Notes: a model not told the origin generated them from the sequence alone. DNA of 64,000 bases from Bifidobacterium simiiventris (GCF_019331715.1 NZ_JAHBBG010000004.1:62001-126000); one strand, 5' to 3'. Counted from the stretch's first letter, positions 1-9,658 are shown. Made by a program: numbers and translations.

Positions 1-1
1 G

Positions 2-709
2 TCACTCCCCTTCCTCGTTGTCGGCTTCATCGTCCGTGCCGGCCGCGCCGTTCGCATCGTCGTTTTCAGCGTCGTCGGCCGGATCGTCCGAGCTGTCGTC
101 CACGTCTTCGTCGTCGATCTCGTCCCGGCCGTCCAGCCATGTCTGTGCAAGATCGCGGTCCAATACGACGGGTACGAGCGCGGTGATGCGCAGCATCGCC
201 TCGTCGTCGGCCGAACGTTCCAGATACCCGTACGTGGTCAGGGACGAGACGATCGCGCCGATCAGCTTGAGCACGCCCTCCTCGTCGTTGCGCGAGGCCA
301 GATAGCCGGCGCCGGTGGCGAGCGCCGCGCGGATCTCCTCGAAGCTGACGAACCATTCGTCCGCTGGCGTGTGCAGGTTCTCGTATTCGAGGACGCGGAT
401 GCGCAGGAACGCGAGCAGCGCCGCCTCCTCGCGGCGCAGGCTGACGCGCGTCTTGAGCGACCGGGGGTTCTGGTCGGCGTCGGGGACGGGGGTTGCGTAC
501 ATGATCCGGTAGCGTTCGTTGACGACGAGTTCGAGCATGTCGTTGTTGAGCGAACGGGTCACCTGGTCGAGGTTGTCCATTGCGGTGTCGTAGGTGGTCC
601 CGCTGATGTACCGGTCGCGTTTGAGTGCGATAGCGGCCATGCGGGCCGGTGCGCTCATGTCGCCGGTGTCGCCTTCGAACAGTGCTGCGGTCGCGTTGTC
701 GTCGCCCAT
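2..709 (-). CDS. jetB: JetB-like DUF4194 subunit of a Wadjet system
   Basis: The 235-residue protein resembles the DUF4194 family. In type I Wadjet systems this family is the MukE-like partner (JetB) of the condensin-like complex that cleaves circular plasmid DNA. The N-terminal half has the family pattern around [16 protein letters not shown] and a FEEIR helix, and the protein ends in a strongly acidic tail of about 40 residues. The start at 709 is chosen because an AAGGAAGG ribosome site lies just upstream. It begins one base after the jetA stop, so the two are co-translated. Its TGA stop (4-2) overlaps a GTG at 5-3, the same overlap style used elsewhere here, so the next gene, expected to be the SMC-like ATPase jetC, probably starts at the window edge. 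The family call is from memory. Confidence 0.78.
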   Translation of the reverse strand: MGDDNATAALFEGDTGDMSAPARMAAIALKRDRYISGTTYDTAMDNLDQVTRSLNNDMLELVVNERYRIMYATPVPDADQNPRSLKTRVSLRREEAALLAFLRIRVLEYENLHTPADEWFVSFEEIRAALATGAGYLASRNDEEGVLKLIGAIVSSLTTYGYLERSADDEAMLRITALVPVVLDRDLAQTWLDGRDEIDDEDVDDSSDDPADDAENDDANGAAGTDDEADNEEGE

Positions 710-710
710 G

Positions 711-2237
711 TCATCCTTCCTTGATCGTCTCGTTGAGTTCGTCCATGCCGGCCGTGACCCGTCGTGTCGTCCAGTCGCGCGGCGTGCCATCGAGTGATGT
801 GCAATGCCAGACCGTCTGTTCGCCGCCGACCGTTGCGAGTGCGGACAGGAAGCCGACGATCTCGCTTTCGCGTCGTTCGTCGGCGGGCAGCCGGTTGAAG
901 CTGGCGGCGATGTCGACGCGTTCGGTGCCGTCCTGTTCGGTCACGGTAACCGGGTCGTGCATGATGAGCCGGATCATGTGCCGTATGCGCGGGCCTCCTC
1001 CGACGATCATGGAGCGGATGTCCGGTTCGGGGACGTTGACCGGCGTGGCATGCTCGTCGAGGCCGGGCACGGCCGCGCGGGACATCGATCGTGCCGGCCG
1101 GGTCGGCAGCCCGGCGAACGTGGCGTCGCCCACGTCCGTGCGGTAGGGACGTGTCTCGTCGTTCGGATGCGTTCTCGCCGCCGCGTTGATCGTGGTGTAC
1201 AGGCGGTTGAGCGTGACGAGCATGGTGCGGTATCTGGTGTCGGTCTGTTGGCGGACGAGTCGGCTGATCGCCTCGTCGGAGACGCGTATCTGCTGGCGGA
1301 CCGCTTCGATCCCGTCGTAGATACGTTCGAGTTCGGCGGTGACCTGGTCGAGCAGCACGCTGGATTCGCCGGCCAGATACGGTGTCGTGGCGATGGCCGC
1401 GACGGCCTCGTCGATCTGCTGGCGGCCTTCGTCGGTGATGATCACCTGGAAGGCGTCGTTGAACCGGCGTCCGGAGTCGGACTCGCTGAACGAGCGGCGG
1501 AACGCGTCATGGTAGGAGGTGAGGTTGTCGTTGACGTCCATGTCGCCGGCCTGCATGCGTCGGCGCAGCGCGTCGCCGTTGTCGCGTTCGGCGAGCGCGA
1601 GTTCGCGCAGGTCGATCGGCACGTCGCGCAGTGTTTTGTGGATGACGGCGATGATGTCGCCGACCTGTTCGTCGCTGAGCCGGTCGCGTTGCCGTCCCTG
1701 TTGGATCTGTTCGATCTCGCGTTCGCGTGCGGCGATCTCCGCTTTGAGCAGTCGGATGCGTTCGCTTGGATCGGCTGTCAGCTGCATGCGCGCGTGTTCG
1801 ATCTCCATGATGATACTGTTGGCCTGAGCGCCGGACAGCGAGCTGGTGGTGTCCTGCAGACGGTCCAGCGCTTCGATGGCGCGGTGCGCGCGGGCGGTGA
1901 GTCGGTAGAGGAATCGGTGCGAGGCCATGTCGAGCGAGTTGGCGAGCCACGCGTAGTCGCCGTTGCCTTCGCGGGTGAGATCGACGAGGATCTGGTGCGC
2001 GGAGCCGATGAGGTCCTGGTCGTCCTCCAGCGCGTATTCGCCGGCGTCGATGAGGCTTGACAGGCTTTGCGCGAACCGTTCCTCGAGGATTTCGCGGGGC
2101 AGTTCGCCGGTCAGCGGGTTGAACGCGGCGCGCAGCAGCGCCACGTACGTCATGGAGTGCTTGCGCAGCAGCAGGCGGAGCACGCCGGTTTCGTAGACCG
2201 GTCGCAGCCGTTCCATTTCCCGCCTGACATCGCCCAT
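711..2237 (-). CDS. jetA: JetA-like DUF3375 subunit of a Wadjet system
   Basis: The 508-residue protein fits the DUF3375 family in length and character. DUF3375 is JetA, the kleisin-like (MukF-like) subunit of type I Wadjet, which bridges the ATPase and JetB in a condensin-like DNA-translocating complex. The N-terminus ([16 protein letters not shown]) looks like the winged-helix start of the family. The middle, roughly residues 130-220, is rich in charged helices suited to coiled coil ([20 protein letters not shown]). It is the first gene of the minus-strand operon: an 85-bp gap and a strong hairpin separate it from the ABC permease gene upstream. A GGAAAGCGAGG stretch precedes the start. Wadjet function is known for the family; activity here is inference because jetC and jetD are outside the window. 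Confidence 0.8.
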   Translation of the reverse strand: MGDVRREMERLRPVYETGVLRLLLRKHSMTYVALLRAAFNPLTGELPREILEERFAQSLSSLIDAGEYALEDDQDLIGSAHQILVDLTREGNGDYAWLANSLDMASHRFLYRLTARAHRAIEALDRLQDTTSSLSGAQANSIIMEIEHARMQLTADPSERIRLLKAEIAAREREIEQIQQGRQRDRLSDEQVGDIIAVIHKTLRDVPIDLRELALAERDNGDALRRRMQAGDMDVNDNLTSYHDAFRRSFSESDSGRRFNDAFQVIITDEGRQQIDEAVAAIATTPYLAGESSVLLDQVTAELERIYDGIEAVRQQIRVSDEAISRLVRQQTDTRYRTMLVTLNRLYTTINAAARTHPNDETRPYRTDVGDATFAGLPTRPARSMSRAAVPGLDEHATPVNVPEPDIRSMIVGGGPRIRHMIRLIMHDPVTVTEQDGTERVDIAASFNRLPADERRESEIVGFLSALATVGGEQTVWHCTSLDGTPRDWTTRRVTAGMDELNETIKEG

Positions 2238-2282
2238 GAACCCAGCCTCGCTTTCCTTGCCGCAACTTACAAGGCTATCATG

Positions 2283-2321
2283 CCGGTTCCCGGGATTCGG
2301 CGCGGCGATCCCGGGAACCGG
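2283..2321 (-). terminator. Hairpin terminator after the ABC permease gene
   Basis: A perfect 14-bp inverted repeat (arms 2283-2296 and 2308-2321, 11-nt loop) lies two bases after the permease stop and before the jetA start. There is no T-run, so termination strength is inferred from stem length and position. Confidence 0.65.
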
Positions 2322-2322
2322 T

Positions 2323-3522
2323 TTACTCGCTTCTGAGCGCCTCGGTCGGGGTGAGCCGGGCGGCGCGCGAGGCCGGGTAGAGGCCGGCGAGGATGCCGAC
2401 CGTCACGGCCGCGCCCCATGCGAGTGGCAGACCTTCCCAGTCCAGGGCGATCGGCTGGCCGGCCGCGAGCGCCACGCCGCCGGCCGCGCCCGCGCCGATG
2501 AGGATGCCGGCCAGTCCGCCCAACGCGGAGAGCATGGCCGCCTCGGTCACGAACTGCATGCGGATGTTGCCGGGCGTGGCGCCCAAGGCGCGTCTCAGGC
2601 CGATTTCGCCGCGGCGTTCCATGACAGTGACGATCATCATGTTGGCGATGCTCATACCGCCCACGGCGAGCGCGATCACGCCGATCATGAGGCCGAGCGT
2701 GGTCAGCGAGTCGTTGGTGGCGTTGCGCGCCTTGGACAGGTCGGCGGATGCGGTCACGCTCACGTTGCCGCCCGTGAGGTTGGCCGCGTGGGCGATCGTG
2801 CGGCGCAGGGTTTCGGCATCACCGGACGTGGTGCGTACGTAGATCGCGTTGATCCTGGCGATGCTGGCCGCCTGGTCGGGATAGTGCGCGATCGCCCATG
2901 CCCGGCCGATGATGGCGGACGTGTTGAGCGTTGCGGCCTGCGGCAGCGGATCGAGGATGCCGATGACCCCGTACCATTCGTTGTCGATGAGCACGCGGTC
3001 TCCGACGTCGGTGACGCCGAGCCGCCATGCGGCCTCGGAGCCGAGCACCGCGACGGGCAGATGCTCGTTATTCCGGTCGATGCCGCGGCCTCGCGCGTAG
3101 GTCGCGCCGAGCGTGTCCAATGCTCCGGGCGCCATGATGTTGAGGGCGAGCGCGTTGCCGTTGGAGGTCGGCACGAGCTGGTTCTTGAAGATCTGGATCT
3201 TCTCGGGCGGTGTGTAGAAGACGCCGACCTGTTCGACGGCCGGTTGGCGGGCGATCGTCTCGGGCGCGTAGTCGGGCAGCGGGATGGTCTGCCGGGACGC
3301 ATCCTGCCCGGGGGTGACGACCTGCAGGTTCGCGCCGAGCGCATCGAGCCGGGCGAGCAACGCCGCCTGGTTGGAGGCCGCGATGCCGGACAGGGCCACG
3401 TAGGCGGCGACGCCGAGCGCGATGCCGAGCGAGGCGATCACGGTGCGCGAGACGCGTCCTGTCGCGCCGATCCACGCGGAATGCAGCAGGTCGGCGATAC
3501 GTGTGCGCAGCGGCTTACGCAT
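2323..3522 (-). CDS. MacB-like ABC transporter permease
   Basis: This 399-residue membrane protein has the MacB_PCD/FtsX layout: a short cytoplasmic start, one membrane helix at about residues 24-48, a large extracytoplasmic domain (about 50-270), then three membrane helices. The segment VMERRGEIGLRRALGA and the C-terminal YPASRAARLTPTEALR are hallmarks of the family. Such permeases do not move substrate through a channel but transmit ATPase movement to a periplasmic adaptor. Its start overlaps the ATPase stop by 8 nt, and the ATPase in turn overlaps the adaptor gene, so the three form one operon (adaptor, ATPase, permease). The substrate is unknown; antimicrobial peptides or cell-envelope compounds are typical for such units. 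Confidence 0.85.
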   Translation of the reverse strand: MRKPLRTRIADLLHSAWIGATGRVSRTVIASLGIALGVAAYVALSGIAASNQAALLARLDALGANLQVVTPGQDASRQTIPLPDYAPETIARQPAVEQVGVFYTPPEKIQIFKNQLVPTSNGNALALNIMAPGALDTLGATYARGRGIDRNNEHLPVAVLGSEAAWRLGVTDVGDRVLIDNEWYGVIGILDPLPQAATLNTSAIIGRAWAIAHYPDQAASIARINAIYVRTTSGDAETLRRTIAHAANLTGGNVSVTASADLSKARNATNDSLTTLGLMIGVIALAVGGMSIANMMIVTVMERRGEIGLRRALGATPGNIRMQFVTEAAMLSALGGLAGILIGAGAAGGVALAAGQPIALDWEGLPLAWGAAVTVGILAGLYPASRAARLTPTEALRSE

Positions 3523-4303
3523 GATTACTCTCCTCTCGCGTCATCGCAGTTCGTGCGGCATCCCCGGTCAGTGGGAGCCGTCCGACTTCGTCGGATTGAG
3601 GGGATTCCGCCGTTGTCTCCCCCGCTATCTCACGCACCACGCCGTCGCGGATGCGCAGTCGCCGCGGGAACCGTGCGGCCACGTTCGGATCATGCGTGAC
3701 GACGACGAGGCTCGAGCCGCTGTCGGCCGCGTCGAACAGCAGCTCGAGGATCGTGTGTCCGGTGTCGGTGTCGAGCGCGCCGGTCGGCTCGTCGGCGAAG
3801 ATGATGTCGGGCCGTTTGACGAGCGCTCGCGCGATGGCGACGCGCTGCTGTTCGCCGCCGGACAGTTGCGACGGCCGGTAACTCAGCCGATGTCCCAATC
3901 CGACCTGCTCCAATGCGACGGCCGCACGGTCGCGGCGCTCCGCACGCGGCAGGGTCGTGTATTGCAGGCCGACCATCACGTTCTCCAGCGCGGATACGCC
4001 GGCGATGAGATGGAACTGCTGGAACACGAAGCCGATGCGCTCGGCGCGCAGGTCGCTGCGGTGCCGTTCTCCCATCGCGGTCACGTCGTCGCCGTCGTAG
4101 CGCAACGTGCCGGACGTGGGCATGTCGAGCGTGCCGAGCAATGACAGGAGCGTTGATTTTCCGGAGCCAGACGGACCCACGATCGCGATGCGTTCGCCGC
4201 GTATGATCGTCAGGTTCGTCGGATGCAGGATCTGCGTCATCGTCCCGTCCTTGCCGGCAAACGCCTTGGTGACGTTTTCCAACGTCAGCAGAGGATCCGT
4301 CAC
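3515..4303 (-). CDS. ABC transporter ATP-binding protein (MacB/LolD type)
   Basis: The 262-residue ATPase has all the ABC motifs: Walker [10 protein letters not shown] near residue 45, the Q-loop FVFQQFH, signature [15 protein letters not shown], Walker [13 protein letters not shown] and the H-loop [13 protein letters not shown] is typical of the MacB/LolD/FtsE group that pairs with FtsX-like permeases. The start is taken as the GTG at 4303, because GTGA overlaps the adaptor stop and the reading [15 protein letters not shown] begins the conserved domain; reading further upstream in this frame would only mirror the adaptor gene. The last about 30 residues after the H-loop domain are divergent. 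It probably powers the permease encoded just downstream. Confidence 0.88.
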   Translation of the reverse strand: MTDPLLTLENVTKAFAGKDGTMTQILHPTNLTIIRGERIAIVGPSGSGKSTLLSLLGTLDMPTSGTLRYDGDDVTAMGERHRSDLRAERIGFVFQQFHLIAGVSALENVMVGLQYTTLPRAERRDRAAVALEQVGLGHRLSYRPSQLSGGEQQRVAIARALVKRPDIIFADEPTGALDTDTGHTILELLFDAADSGSSLVVVTHDPNVAARFPRRLRIRDGVVREIAGETTAESPQSDEVGRLPLTGDAARTAMTREESNHA

Positions 4304-5427
4304 GACACCACCACCTTGTCGCCGGTCTTCAAGCCGTCGGCCTTGGTGAGCTGCACCTGCGCGTCGGCGACCAGTCCGATCTCGACCGGCACGCGCACGA
4401 GCGCGTCGCCGCGCACCACGTCGACCGCGTACGTGGTGCCGGCGGAGGCGACGATCGCGGTCACCGGCACGATCAACGTTTCGGTATTCGCCGACGCGGA
4501 CGTGTTCGGAATGACAAGGCTGACCGCAACCGGCCCGAACTGCGCGACCTGCGACTGGTCGGGGAAGTCGACGCGCGCCGACGGCGAGGTCACCTGCCCG
4601 TCCGTACCGGTGGACTGGCCGCCCTGGTCGACGGCCGTGAGCGTCGTGTCGAGAGTCGTGTTGTCGGGCAATACGACCTGCGCCTTGTCGCCGGCCTTGA
4701 ACGTGGCGGCCTGCGTGGCGGTGAGCGTGGCCTCGACGTGCAGGGTGACGTTCGTGTAGCTGGCGGGGCTTACGTTCGACTCCCCCAGTTTCGCCTTGAC
4801 CTGCGTGATGCGGATCGGCGCGGACGAGGCGAGTGCCACGGACGACGGCTGGAACACGCCGTCCGCCGCATCGCCGGTCAGTCCCAGCGACCGTTGCCAT
4901 TGGCGGACCGCCTCGCGGGTCAGCCAGTCGAAATGTGTGTCTGGCGCACCGCTGAAGAAGCCGAGTTCGACGAGGTTCTGTTCGAGCTGGGTCACGTCCG
5001 GACCGTCCGCGACATCCGTCTGCAGGGTGCGCCAGAACGGGCGCTCGCCGTGGAACAGCGGCACGGGCACGCCGTCCATCTCGTACACCTGTTCGCCGGT
5101 GTTGATCTGTTTGCCGGCGACCGGCAGTTGCGTGATCGTGCCGGTCGCGGCCGCGAAATCGTTCGCCTTGTCGTATTGCAGGGTCGCGCCGAGCCTGGTT
5201 TCGGCGTTGAGCACACCCTTGGTGACCGACGCCGTGCGCAACGTGGCCACGTCGACGTTCCGCGACGCCGCCGAGCCGGACTGCTCGCCCGCGGTCAGAT
5301 GGCCGATCAGGTTCCACGGTTTCGTCACCGCACACGTTGTGACTAATCCGGCGATGACGACGATCGCCGTGATCGCCGCAACGACCTTGCGTCGTCTGTC
5401 GAACCGTCGCGTTTCCGTTCGTGTCAT
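4300..5427 (-). CDS. Membrane-fusion (HlyD/MacA-like) adaptor with peptidoglycan-binding domain
   Basis: The 375-residue protein has a basic N-terminus, one membrane anchor (about residues 15-33) and an extracytoplasmic region. Residues about 135-195 fit a PG_binding_1 domain (LEQNLVELGFFSG, then TREAVRQWQRSLGL), followed by the barrel-like HlyD part. This layout is common in Gram-positive efflux adaptors, where the wall-binding domain may fix the pump in the envelope. The start at 5427 follows AAGGAG nine to ten bases upstream; an earlier ATG at 5457 lacks this. It is the first gene of the efflux operon. The divergent two-component system nearby is the likely regulator, which is inference from position only. 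Confidence 0.8.
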   Translation of the reverse strand: MTRTETRRFDRRRKVVAAITAIVVIAGLVTTCAVTKPWNLIGHLTAGEQSGSAASRNVDVATLRTASVTKGVLNAETRLGATLQYDKANDFAAATGTITQLPVAGKQINTGEQVYEMDGVPVPLFHGERPFWRTLQTDVADGPDVTQLEQNLVELGFFSGAPDTHFDWLTREAVRQWQRSLGLTGDAADGVFQPSSVALASSAPIRITQVKAKLGESNVSPASYTNVTLHVEATLTATQAATFKAGDKAQVVLPDNTTLDTTLTAVDQGGQSTGTDGQVTSPSARVDFPDQSQVAQFGPVAVSLVIPNTSASANTETLIVPVTAIVASAGTTYAVDVVRGDALVRVPVEIGLVADAQVQLTKADGLKTGDKVVVS

Positions 5428-5579
5428 ATTCGTTGCTCCTTGACGTGAGTTCATCAATGTCTGTCATGTCGACCGGAGGCGCAGCCGGAGCGGAGACATC
5501 CTTTCCTGTCGGACATTCCCCGTGCAAGATTTCTCGACTCGCCGCGCTCGTTCGAAATGACCGACACCGCCCGACGCGC

Positions 5580-6368
5580 TCACTGCGCGTCGCGCATCAC
5601 CTGCGTGTAGTCGTAGCCGAACTCCTCGGGCGTGCCGTCGAAACCGAACGAGACGCCCGTCTCGCCCACCGGGCAGTCCTTGAGGAAGCGGCGGAATTCC
5701 TCCTCGCTTACGGTCTTCGGGATCATGATCGTCGTCGGATTGTCGCCGTCCGGGTCCGCGACCCAGCCGTACCCTTTCTCGCGCGCCTTCCTGGCGAAGT
5801 CGAGCGCCGCCTGCTTCTGCGCGTCGGAGACGGCCGGCTGCATGTCCGCGCCTTGCACGGGCTGGGTGAAGCCCGGCACCTGCGCCTGGCACGCCGCGTA
5901 ATCCTGCTGCTTGGATTCATACGGGCTGCCGGCGAGCGCGGTGGCGTCCGCGAACATGACCCACACCTTGTCGTCCTCGACGGATGTGAACGTCGCGCCC
6001 GTATACAGTTGCTGGGCGTCGGAGTCGACGGTCATGCCGTTCGAGTCGCCGCCGACCGGAACCGGGTTGCCGGCCTTGTCGATCATGCGCAGTTCGACCG
6101 CGTTCTTCACCGTTGGCGTCTTGGATGCATCCGCGGAACCGGACATGTCGGGTGCGGCCGCGGCCTGCGCCTCGAAGCCCTTGCCAGTGAGGCATGCGAT
6201 GAACTTCTTGACGTTTGCATCGGTCGACACGGCGGCGTCGTTACCGGAAGCGGCGGTGTTCGACGGGTCGCCGCCGTTCGCCGTGAGCGGCGTGGAGCAG
6301 CCGGCGAGCGCCGACAGGGCGAGCGTGGATGTGAGGGCGACGGTCAGGATGCGCGGGTTGCGGTTCAT
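5580..6368 (-). CDS. Putative lipoprotein of unknown function
   Basis: I do not recognise a family. The 262-residue product starts with a lipoprotein signal peptide: MNRNPR, a hydrophobic stretch, and the lipobox LAGC at about residues 21-24, so it should be lipid-anchored outside the membrane. The mature part begins with a low-complexity S/T/N/D linker. The rest carries several YxxC/AACQ-type spots and a C-terminal region with FRRFLKDCP. It has a strong AAGGAGG ribosome site. It sits between the efflux operon (same strand, 152 bp downstream) and the divergent response regulator, so a sensing or accessory role for that envelope system is plausible but unproven. Confidence 0.7.
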   Translation of the reverse strand: MNRNPRILTVALTSTLALSALAGCSTPLTANGGDPSNTAASGNDAAVSTDANVKKFIACLTGKGFEAQAAAAPDMSGSADASKTPTVKNAVELRMIDKAGNPVPVGGDSNGMTVDSDAQQLYTGATFTSVEDDKVWVMFADATALAGSPYESKQQDYAACQAQVPGFTQPVQGADMQPAVSDAQKQAALDFARKAREKGYGWVADPDGDNPTTIMIPKTVSEEEFRRFLKDCPVGETGVSFGFDGTPEEFGYDYTQVMRDAQ

Positions 6369-6528
6369 GGTTCCTCCTTGGGATCGGTGTCGTCATCCAT
6401 CCAACCGTGTCGTCCGTGGCGTGTCGGTGAGGTTGAGTCTTACCTTCGCATTACCGACAGGGCGGGAGGATGGGGATGATAATGGGTGGAGCACCCGAAC
6501 CGTACGCATCGCACGAAAGAGGCACGAC

Positions 6529-7200
6529 ATGCGAATCCTGATCGTCGAGGACGACCACGAACTGGCCGCCGCGCTGGATGACGCGCTGCGCTACGAAGGC
6601 TATGCGACGAGCCTCGCCGCGACCGGCACCGAAGCGTTGCAGGCGCTCGCCGACCAGAGCATCGACATAGTGCTGCTCGACCGTGATCTGCCGGTGCTTT
6701 CCGGTGACGCGGTGATGGCGACGATCGCCGCGAACCGCATCCCCGTCGCCGTCATCATACTCACCGCCGCGGCCGAAGTGAGCGACCGGGTCAGCGGCCT
6801 CGACCTCGGCGCCGACGACTATCTGACCAAACCGTTCGCCTATCCGGAACTCCTCGCCCGCATCCGCGCGCTGCAGCGGCGCTCCGGCAAGTCCGCCGCT
6901 ACCGCGGCGGTGTTTACGCGCGGCGACATCACGCTCGACACGACGCGACGATTGGTGTTCCGCGACCACGGGCGTACGCTCGTCAAACTCACGCCAAAGG
7001 AGTACGGCGTATTGCTCGAGCTCATGCGCGCCGACGGCGGCTACGTGAACGTGCCGGAACTCTACGAGGCCGTATGGGACGATCCGACCGCCGCGGAACC
7101 GGCCGACGTGATCAAGACCACCGTGTACTTGCTGCGCCGCAAGCTCGCCGACCGCGACGCGATCGTCTCGACCCGCGGGGAAGGATACCGGCTGCGATGA
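6529..7200 (+). CDS. OmpR-family response regulator
   Basis: The 223-residue regulator has an N-terminal receiver domain (residues 1-115) with the acidic pocket EDD at 7-9, phospho-acceptor Asp51 in LLDRDLP and the conserved lysine in LTKPF, followed by a winged-helix Trans_reg_C domain ending in TVYLLRRKL and STRGEGYRLR. The start ATG at 6529 is preceded by GAAAGAGG; the frame is open further upstream but without domain content. Its TGA overlaps the ATG of the histidine kinase (ATGA), so the pair is translationally coupled. It diverges from the lipoprotein gene, and the 160-bp gap between them is the likely control region. Targets are probably the efflux operon and lipoprotein (inference). 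Confidence 0.9.
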   Translation: MRILIVEDDHELAAALDDALRYEGYATSLAATGTEALQALADQSIDIVLLDRDLPVLSGDAVMATIAANRIPVAVIILTAAAEVSDRVSGLDLGADDYLTKPFAYPELLARIRALQRRSGKSAATAAVFTRGDITLDTTRRLVFRDHGRTLVKLTPKEYGVLLELMRADGGYVNVPELYEAVWDDPTAAEPADVIKTTVYLLRRKLADRDAIVSTRGEGYRLR

Positions 7201-8597
7201 ACCGTATGCGAACGATCTCCGCGCGGTTGAGACCGCGCACGTTCCGGGCCGTCATGGTGCTGTCCATCGCGGTCATCGCCATGCTGATGATGGCGGCCGT
7301 CATCATCACGCAGAACGTCATCGTCGCCCGCGTCGCCGCCGAACAGAACATGGCCGTCATGTGCGTTTCCTCGTTCGACTCGTCTGGCTCGTCCAACTCA
7401 TCGGGCGGCACCGATGCCGACTCCTCGGATACGAAGTCGGCGGATGTCTGCGATCAAGGCGCGGTCACGCTCGGCGACGGGGCGAACATCGACGTGTTCG
7501 GCCAATCCGATGCGGACCACTACTCGTTCGGCATCGCCCGGACCGTGGACTCGGTCACCAGTTCGTTCGTGAACACCATGCGGGCGTCGTCCATCGTCAT
7601 GATGGTCGTGTTCGGACTGCTCGCGCTTGGCGTCGCATGGATCGTCGGCACGAAGCTGTCGAACCGTGTCGCCGACGTCGGCCGGCAGGTCGAATCGCTC
7701 GACCCGGACGATCTGCACGCACGGATCGACGATACGCATAGCCAAGACGAGATCGGCCGGCTGGTCACGTCGATCAACGGTCTGCTCGACCGCGTTCAAA
7801 CCGCGTCCGAGGCGGAGCGACGGTTCGTGTCGAATGCGTCGCATGAACTGCGCACGCCGATCGCCGCCGTCGAAACGAACCTCGACGCGCCGCTCGCCCA
7901 AGGCCGCTTCCCCGCCGACGTGGAACCGTCCGTGCGACGCGCGCTCGCCGCGAACCGGCGTGGCGCGCAGCTCGTACAGGCGCTGCTCACGTTGTCGCGC
8001 ATCCAGAACGGCGCGATCGGCGGACGGCGGACGGCATCGGGCATGCCGAACGATGGTGCACATGATGCCGCGCACGGCAAGACGGTACCGCAGGCCGCGG
8101 CGAACGCCGCCGTTGGCACGGCCGATGTCGCTCGCGCGACGGATCTGACCGGCTGCGTGAACGACATGGTCGACGACATCTCGGACGATGCTGCAACGCA
8201 TGGCATCATCATGTGCACCGACGACCTGCCGTCCGTGCATGTGACGGCCGACCGTGCGCTGCTCGAACTGGCCGTGGGCAATCTCGTCCGCAACGCCGTC
8301 GTGCACAACGTGGACGGCGGGTCGATCGACGTTGCGATTACGACGGGCGAAGACGGCGATGGCGTCGGCAACGTGACGTTGGTCGTGACGAACACCACCG
8401 ACGAGACGTTGCCCGACGATCTCAATGATCTGATCCAGCCGTTCCATCGCGGCGAGCATTCGCGCATCAGCGCCGTGCCCGGCGTGGGATTGGGACTGTC
8501 GATCGTGGACGCCGCATGCGATGCGATGGGCGCGACGCTCGACCTGTCACAGCCCGATTCCGCCACGTTCCGTGCGACGATCCGGTTCTCTCGTTAG
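7197..8597 (+). CDS. Sensor histidine kinase
   Basis: The 466-residue kinase has membrane helix 1 (about 18-40), an extracytoplasmic loop of about 90 residues rich in Ser, Asp and Gly, helix 2 (about 131-152), a HAMP linker (to about 205), a HisKA domain with the phospho-His216 in SHELRTP, and a HATPase_c domain with N-box NLVRNAVVHN and G-box GVGLGLSIV. A poorly conserved insertion of about 50 residues rich in Ala and Gly lies between HisKA and HATPase. The loop has two cysteines (C56, C85) that could form a disulfide. The start overlaps the regulator stop. The short loop suits detection of envelope damage or peptides near the membrane, but the signal is unknown. Confidence 0.9.
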   Translation: MNRMRTISARLRPRTFRAVMVLSIAVIAMLMMAAVIITQNVIVARVAAEQNMAVMCVSSFDSSGSSNSSGGTDADSSDTKSADVCDQGAVTLGDGANIDVFGQSDADHYSFGIARTVDSVTSSFVNTMRASSIVMMVVFGLLALGVAWIVGTKLSNRVADVGRQVESLDPDDLHARIDDTHSQDEIGRLVTSINGLLDRVQTASEAERRFVSNASHELRTPIAAVETNLDAPLAQGRFPADVEPSVRRALAANRRGAQLVQALLTLSRIQNGAIGGRRTASGMPNDGAHDAAHGKTVPQAAANAAVGTADVARATDLTGCVNDMVDDISDDAATHGIIMCTDDLPSVHVTADRALLELAVGNLVRNAVVHNVDGGSIDVAITTGEDGDGVGNVTLVVTNTTDETLPDDLNDLIQPFHRGEHSRISAVPGVGLGLSIVDAACDAMGATLDLSQPDSATFRATIRFSR

Positions 8598-8604
8598 CAT
8601 TCCC

Positions 8605-8624
8605 GCTCCACTAGAAGTGGGAGC
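8605..8624. terminator. Possible bidirectional terminator
   Basis: A GCTCCAC/GTGGGAGC stem with one bulged base and a 5-nt loop sits between the convergent kinase and carboxypeptidase genes. It is short and has no clear T-run. Confidence 0.4.
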
Positions 8625-8633
8625 AGGTTATGG

Positions 8634-9443
8634 TCACCGCGTGTATTCCTCGAGCGTGATGCCGCGGTCGTGAATGGCTTTGGCCACGTCCGCGCCAACA
8701 AACCGGTAGTGCCACGGCTCGTATTGGTTGCCGGTCACGTCGGTTTTGCCGTCCGGGTAGCGCAGGATGAACCCGTATGCCCACGCGTTCGCGGCGAGCC
8801 AGTTATACACGCGCTGGTTGGCGTCCGCGTTCGCTGCGCCAACCGCATTGAGGTCGACGGCCAGTCCGATCTCGTGTTCGCTGGTACCGGGGATCGCGAC
8901 GAGCTGTTCTGCCTCACGAGTGGCGTCTTTGGCGCTCATGCCCTGGTTTTCGTACAGGAAGACCTTGTCGCTCATGATCTGCTGTTGCTGCGCGTGGGTG
9001 CGGTATCCGGCCGTCACCTCCGGGTCGAGCCCGTCGGCACGCATCGCGTCGAACATGCGCTGCAGGTCCGGGTAGATGCGCGAGTCGACCTGCTGGCCGT
9101 TGGCAAGCTGCGTGAGTTCGGGCGCGGGATAGTCGTCAGGGATGCGATGCCAACGGTTGACGACGATCATGTTCCATGACTGCGCGGAATATTTGGCCTC
9201 GGGGATACCCGGGGCGAACGGCCCCCAGTGGGCGATGCGGCCGAGGCCGAACAGCGCGCCGACGATGAGCGCCACGGCGGCGATCATCGTGACGGTCAGA
9301 CGCGCCACGGACTTGGCCATGCGCTCGCGCCGGTATTGCGCGAAATTGCGCACCGCTCCCCTGCCGTTTGCCGCTGACCGGCCCTTGTGGCCGTTCGCAT
9401 TCATGCACCCCGATGCGACGGGGCCCATCGTGGTTCGTGTCAT
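8634..9443 (-). CDS. VanY-type D-alanyl-D-alanine carboxypeptidase (M15B)
   Basis: The 269-residue protein has a basic N-terminus, one membrane helix at about residues 48-70 and an extracytoplasmic M15 peptidase domain. The zinc and catalytic residues are visible: His190 and Asp197 in SEHEIGLAVD, and Glu242 and His245 in EPWHYR. TAGYRTHAQQQ is also typical. Such enzymes trim the terminal D-Ala from peptidoglycan stem peptides. The start at 9443 follows AGGGAAAGGG. It stands alone, facing the kinase gene. It could add to glycopeptide tolerance, as in VanY, but a housekeeping wall role is at least as likely. Confidence 0.85.
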   Translation of the reverse strand: MTRTTMGPVASGCMNANGHKGRSAANGRGAVRNFAQYRRERMAKSVARLTVTMIAAVALIVGALFGLGRIAHWGPFAPGIPEAKYSAQSWNMIVVNRWHRIPDDYPAPELTQLANGQQVDSRIYPDLQRMFDAMRADGLDPEVTAGYRTHAQQQQIMSDKVFLYENQGMSAKDATREAEQLVAIPGTSEHEIGLAVDLNAVGAANADANQRVYNWLAANAWAYGFILRYPDGKTDVTGNQYEPWHYRFVGADVAKAIHDRGITLEEYTR

Positions 9444-9588
9444 CGTTCATCCCTTTCCCTGCCGACGGTCGCACCGCGGTTGGCGTGCAGCCGAATCCGC
9501 GTGCAATAGAAAACCGTTGCGATACCTCTCAATCGTAGGAATCGCAGCGGTTTCGCACTATCGGCCGGCGGGATGAACCGACCCTGAT

Positions 9589-9623
9589 CCTTGGGGATGA
9601 CCGCCCGGAATCAACCCCTAAGG
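9589..9623 (-). terminator. Hairpin downstream of pcp
   Basis: An imperfect stem (9589-9600 with 9611-9623; one bulge, one mismatch) lies 36 bases past the pcp stop on its strand. Termination is inferred from position. Confidence 0.4.
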
Positions 9624-9658
9624 GTCACCCCGAACCGGCCGTCTCGGCCGCTCTCCGG

